From Candidatus Brocadiaceae bacterium (GTDB lineage: Bacteria > Planctomycetota > Brocadiia > SM23-32), in NCBI GenBank assembly GCA_030615435.1, contig JAUWZH010000175.1, positions 1-5,692 on the forward strand: a stretch of DNA of 5,692 nucleotides, written 5' to 3'. The translations under genes were made by a program, and so were the position numbers. Shown here in pieces: positions 5,646 through 5,692 of the stretch. The notes under the pieces were generated by a model. That model was not told the DNA's origin and ran no database searches. It saw only the letters and a list, made by a program, of their open reading frames with translations. Each line of letters opens with the position of its first letter. Positions within the stretch are counted from its first letter, which is position 1.

Positions 5646-5692
5646 GACGTAGTCGGTTGTGGCCGGAAACCCCCCTCATGCTGTTCACAGAA

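Noticed and set aside
5365..5688. 107-codon - strand open frame in the right-end leader
   Set aside because: It overlaps the well-supported Mut7-C start in another frame, has no recognised motif and reads through the repeat/hairpin element. A dispersed repeat would explain the frame better than a gene.

Overview
The window is high-GC bacterial DNA (roughly 63-66% GC by eye) with five protein-coding genes in two convergent groups. On the + strand are the C-terminal two thirds of a pyruvate, phosphate dikinase (PPDK, cut by the left edge) and a multi-spanning membrane protein of the lysylphosphatidylglycerol-synthase transmembrane / flippase-like family. On the - strand, read from the right, are a Mut7-C RNase-type protein with zinc-finger cysteine pairs, a SpoIIE-type PP2C phosphatase fused to a GHKL (RsbW/SpoIIAB-like) ATPase domain, and a small STAS anti-sigma-factor antagonist. 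I see no tRNA, rRNA, CRISPR array, transposase or phage gene.

Organism: PPDK, a flippase-like protein and a SpoIIE/STAS partner-switching pair in high-GC DNA would fit an environmental bacterium such as a Planctomycetota or related lineage. This is a guess from gene types; no marker gene settles it.

Layout: 2-1741 PPDK (partial); 1742-1889 spacer with an imperfect hairpin ending two bases before the Shine-Dalgarno of the next gene; 1890-3059 flippase-like protein; a 14-base convergent gap; 3074-3439 STAS (-); 3447-4724 phosphatase/kinase (-), stop codon 7 bases from the STAS start, so the two are almost certainly co-transcribed; 4725-4895 spacer (or N-terminal extension of the phosphatase) with a perfect 8-bp inverted repeat; 4896-5420 Mut7-C protein (-); 5421-5692 non-coding, less GC-rich leader with a compact structured element in which 11-bp direct repeats overlap the arms of a perfect hairpin, all enclosed by a 7-bp inverted repeat.

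Function: the STAS protein and the bifunctional phosphatase/ATPase form a self-contained partner switch. The GHKL domain should phosphorylate the STAS serine and the PP2C domain should remove the phosphate. Neither a sigma factor nor a sensory input domain is present, so the output and signal are unknown. PPDK (pyruvate/PEP interconversion) and the flippase-like protein appear to be separate housekeeping or envelope functions. The most noteworthy points are the fused kinase/phosphatase partner switch, an approximately 40-residue helical insertion in PPDK, and the repeat/hairpin element near the right edge.
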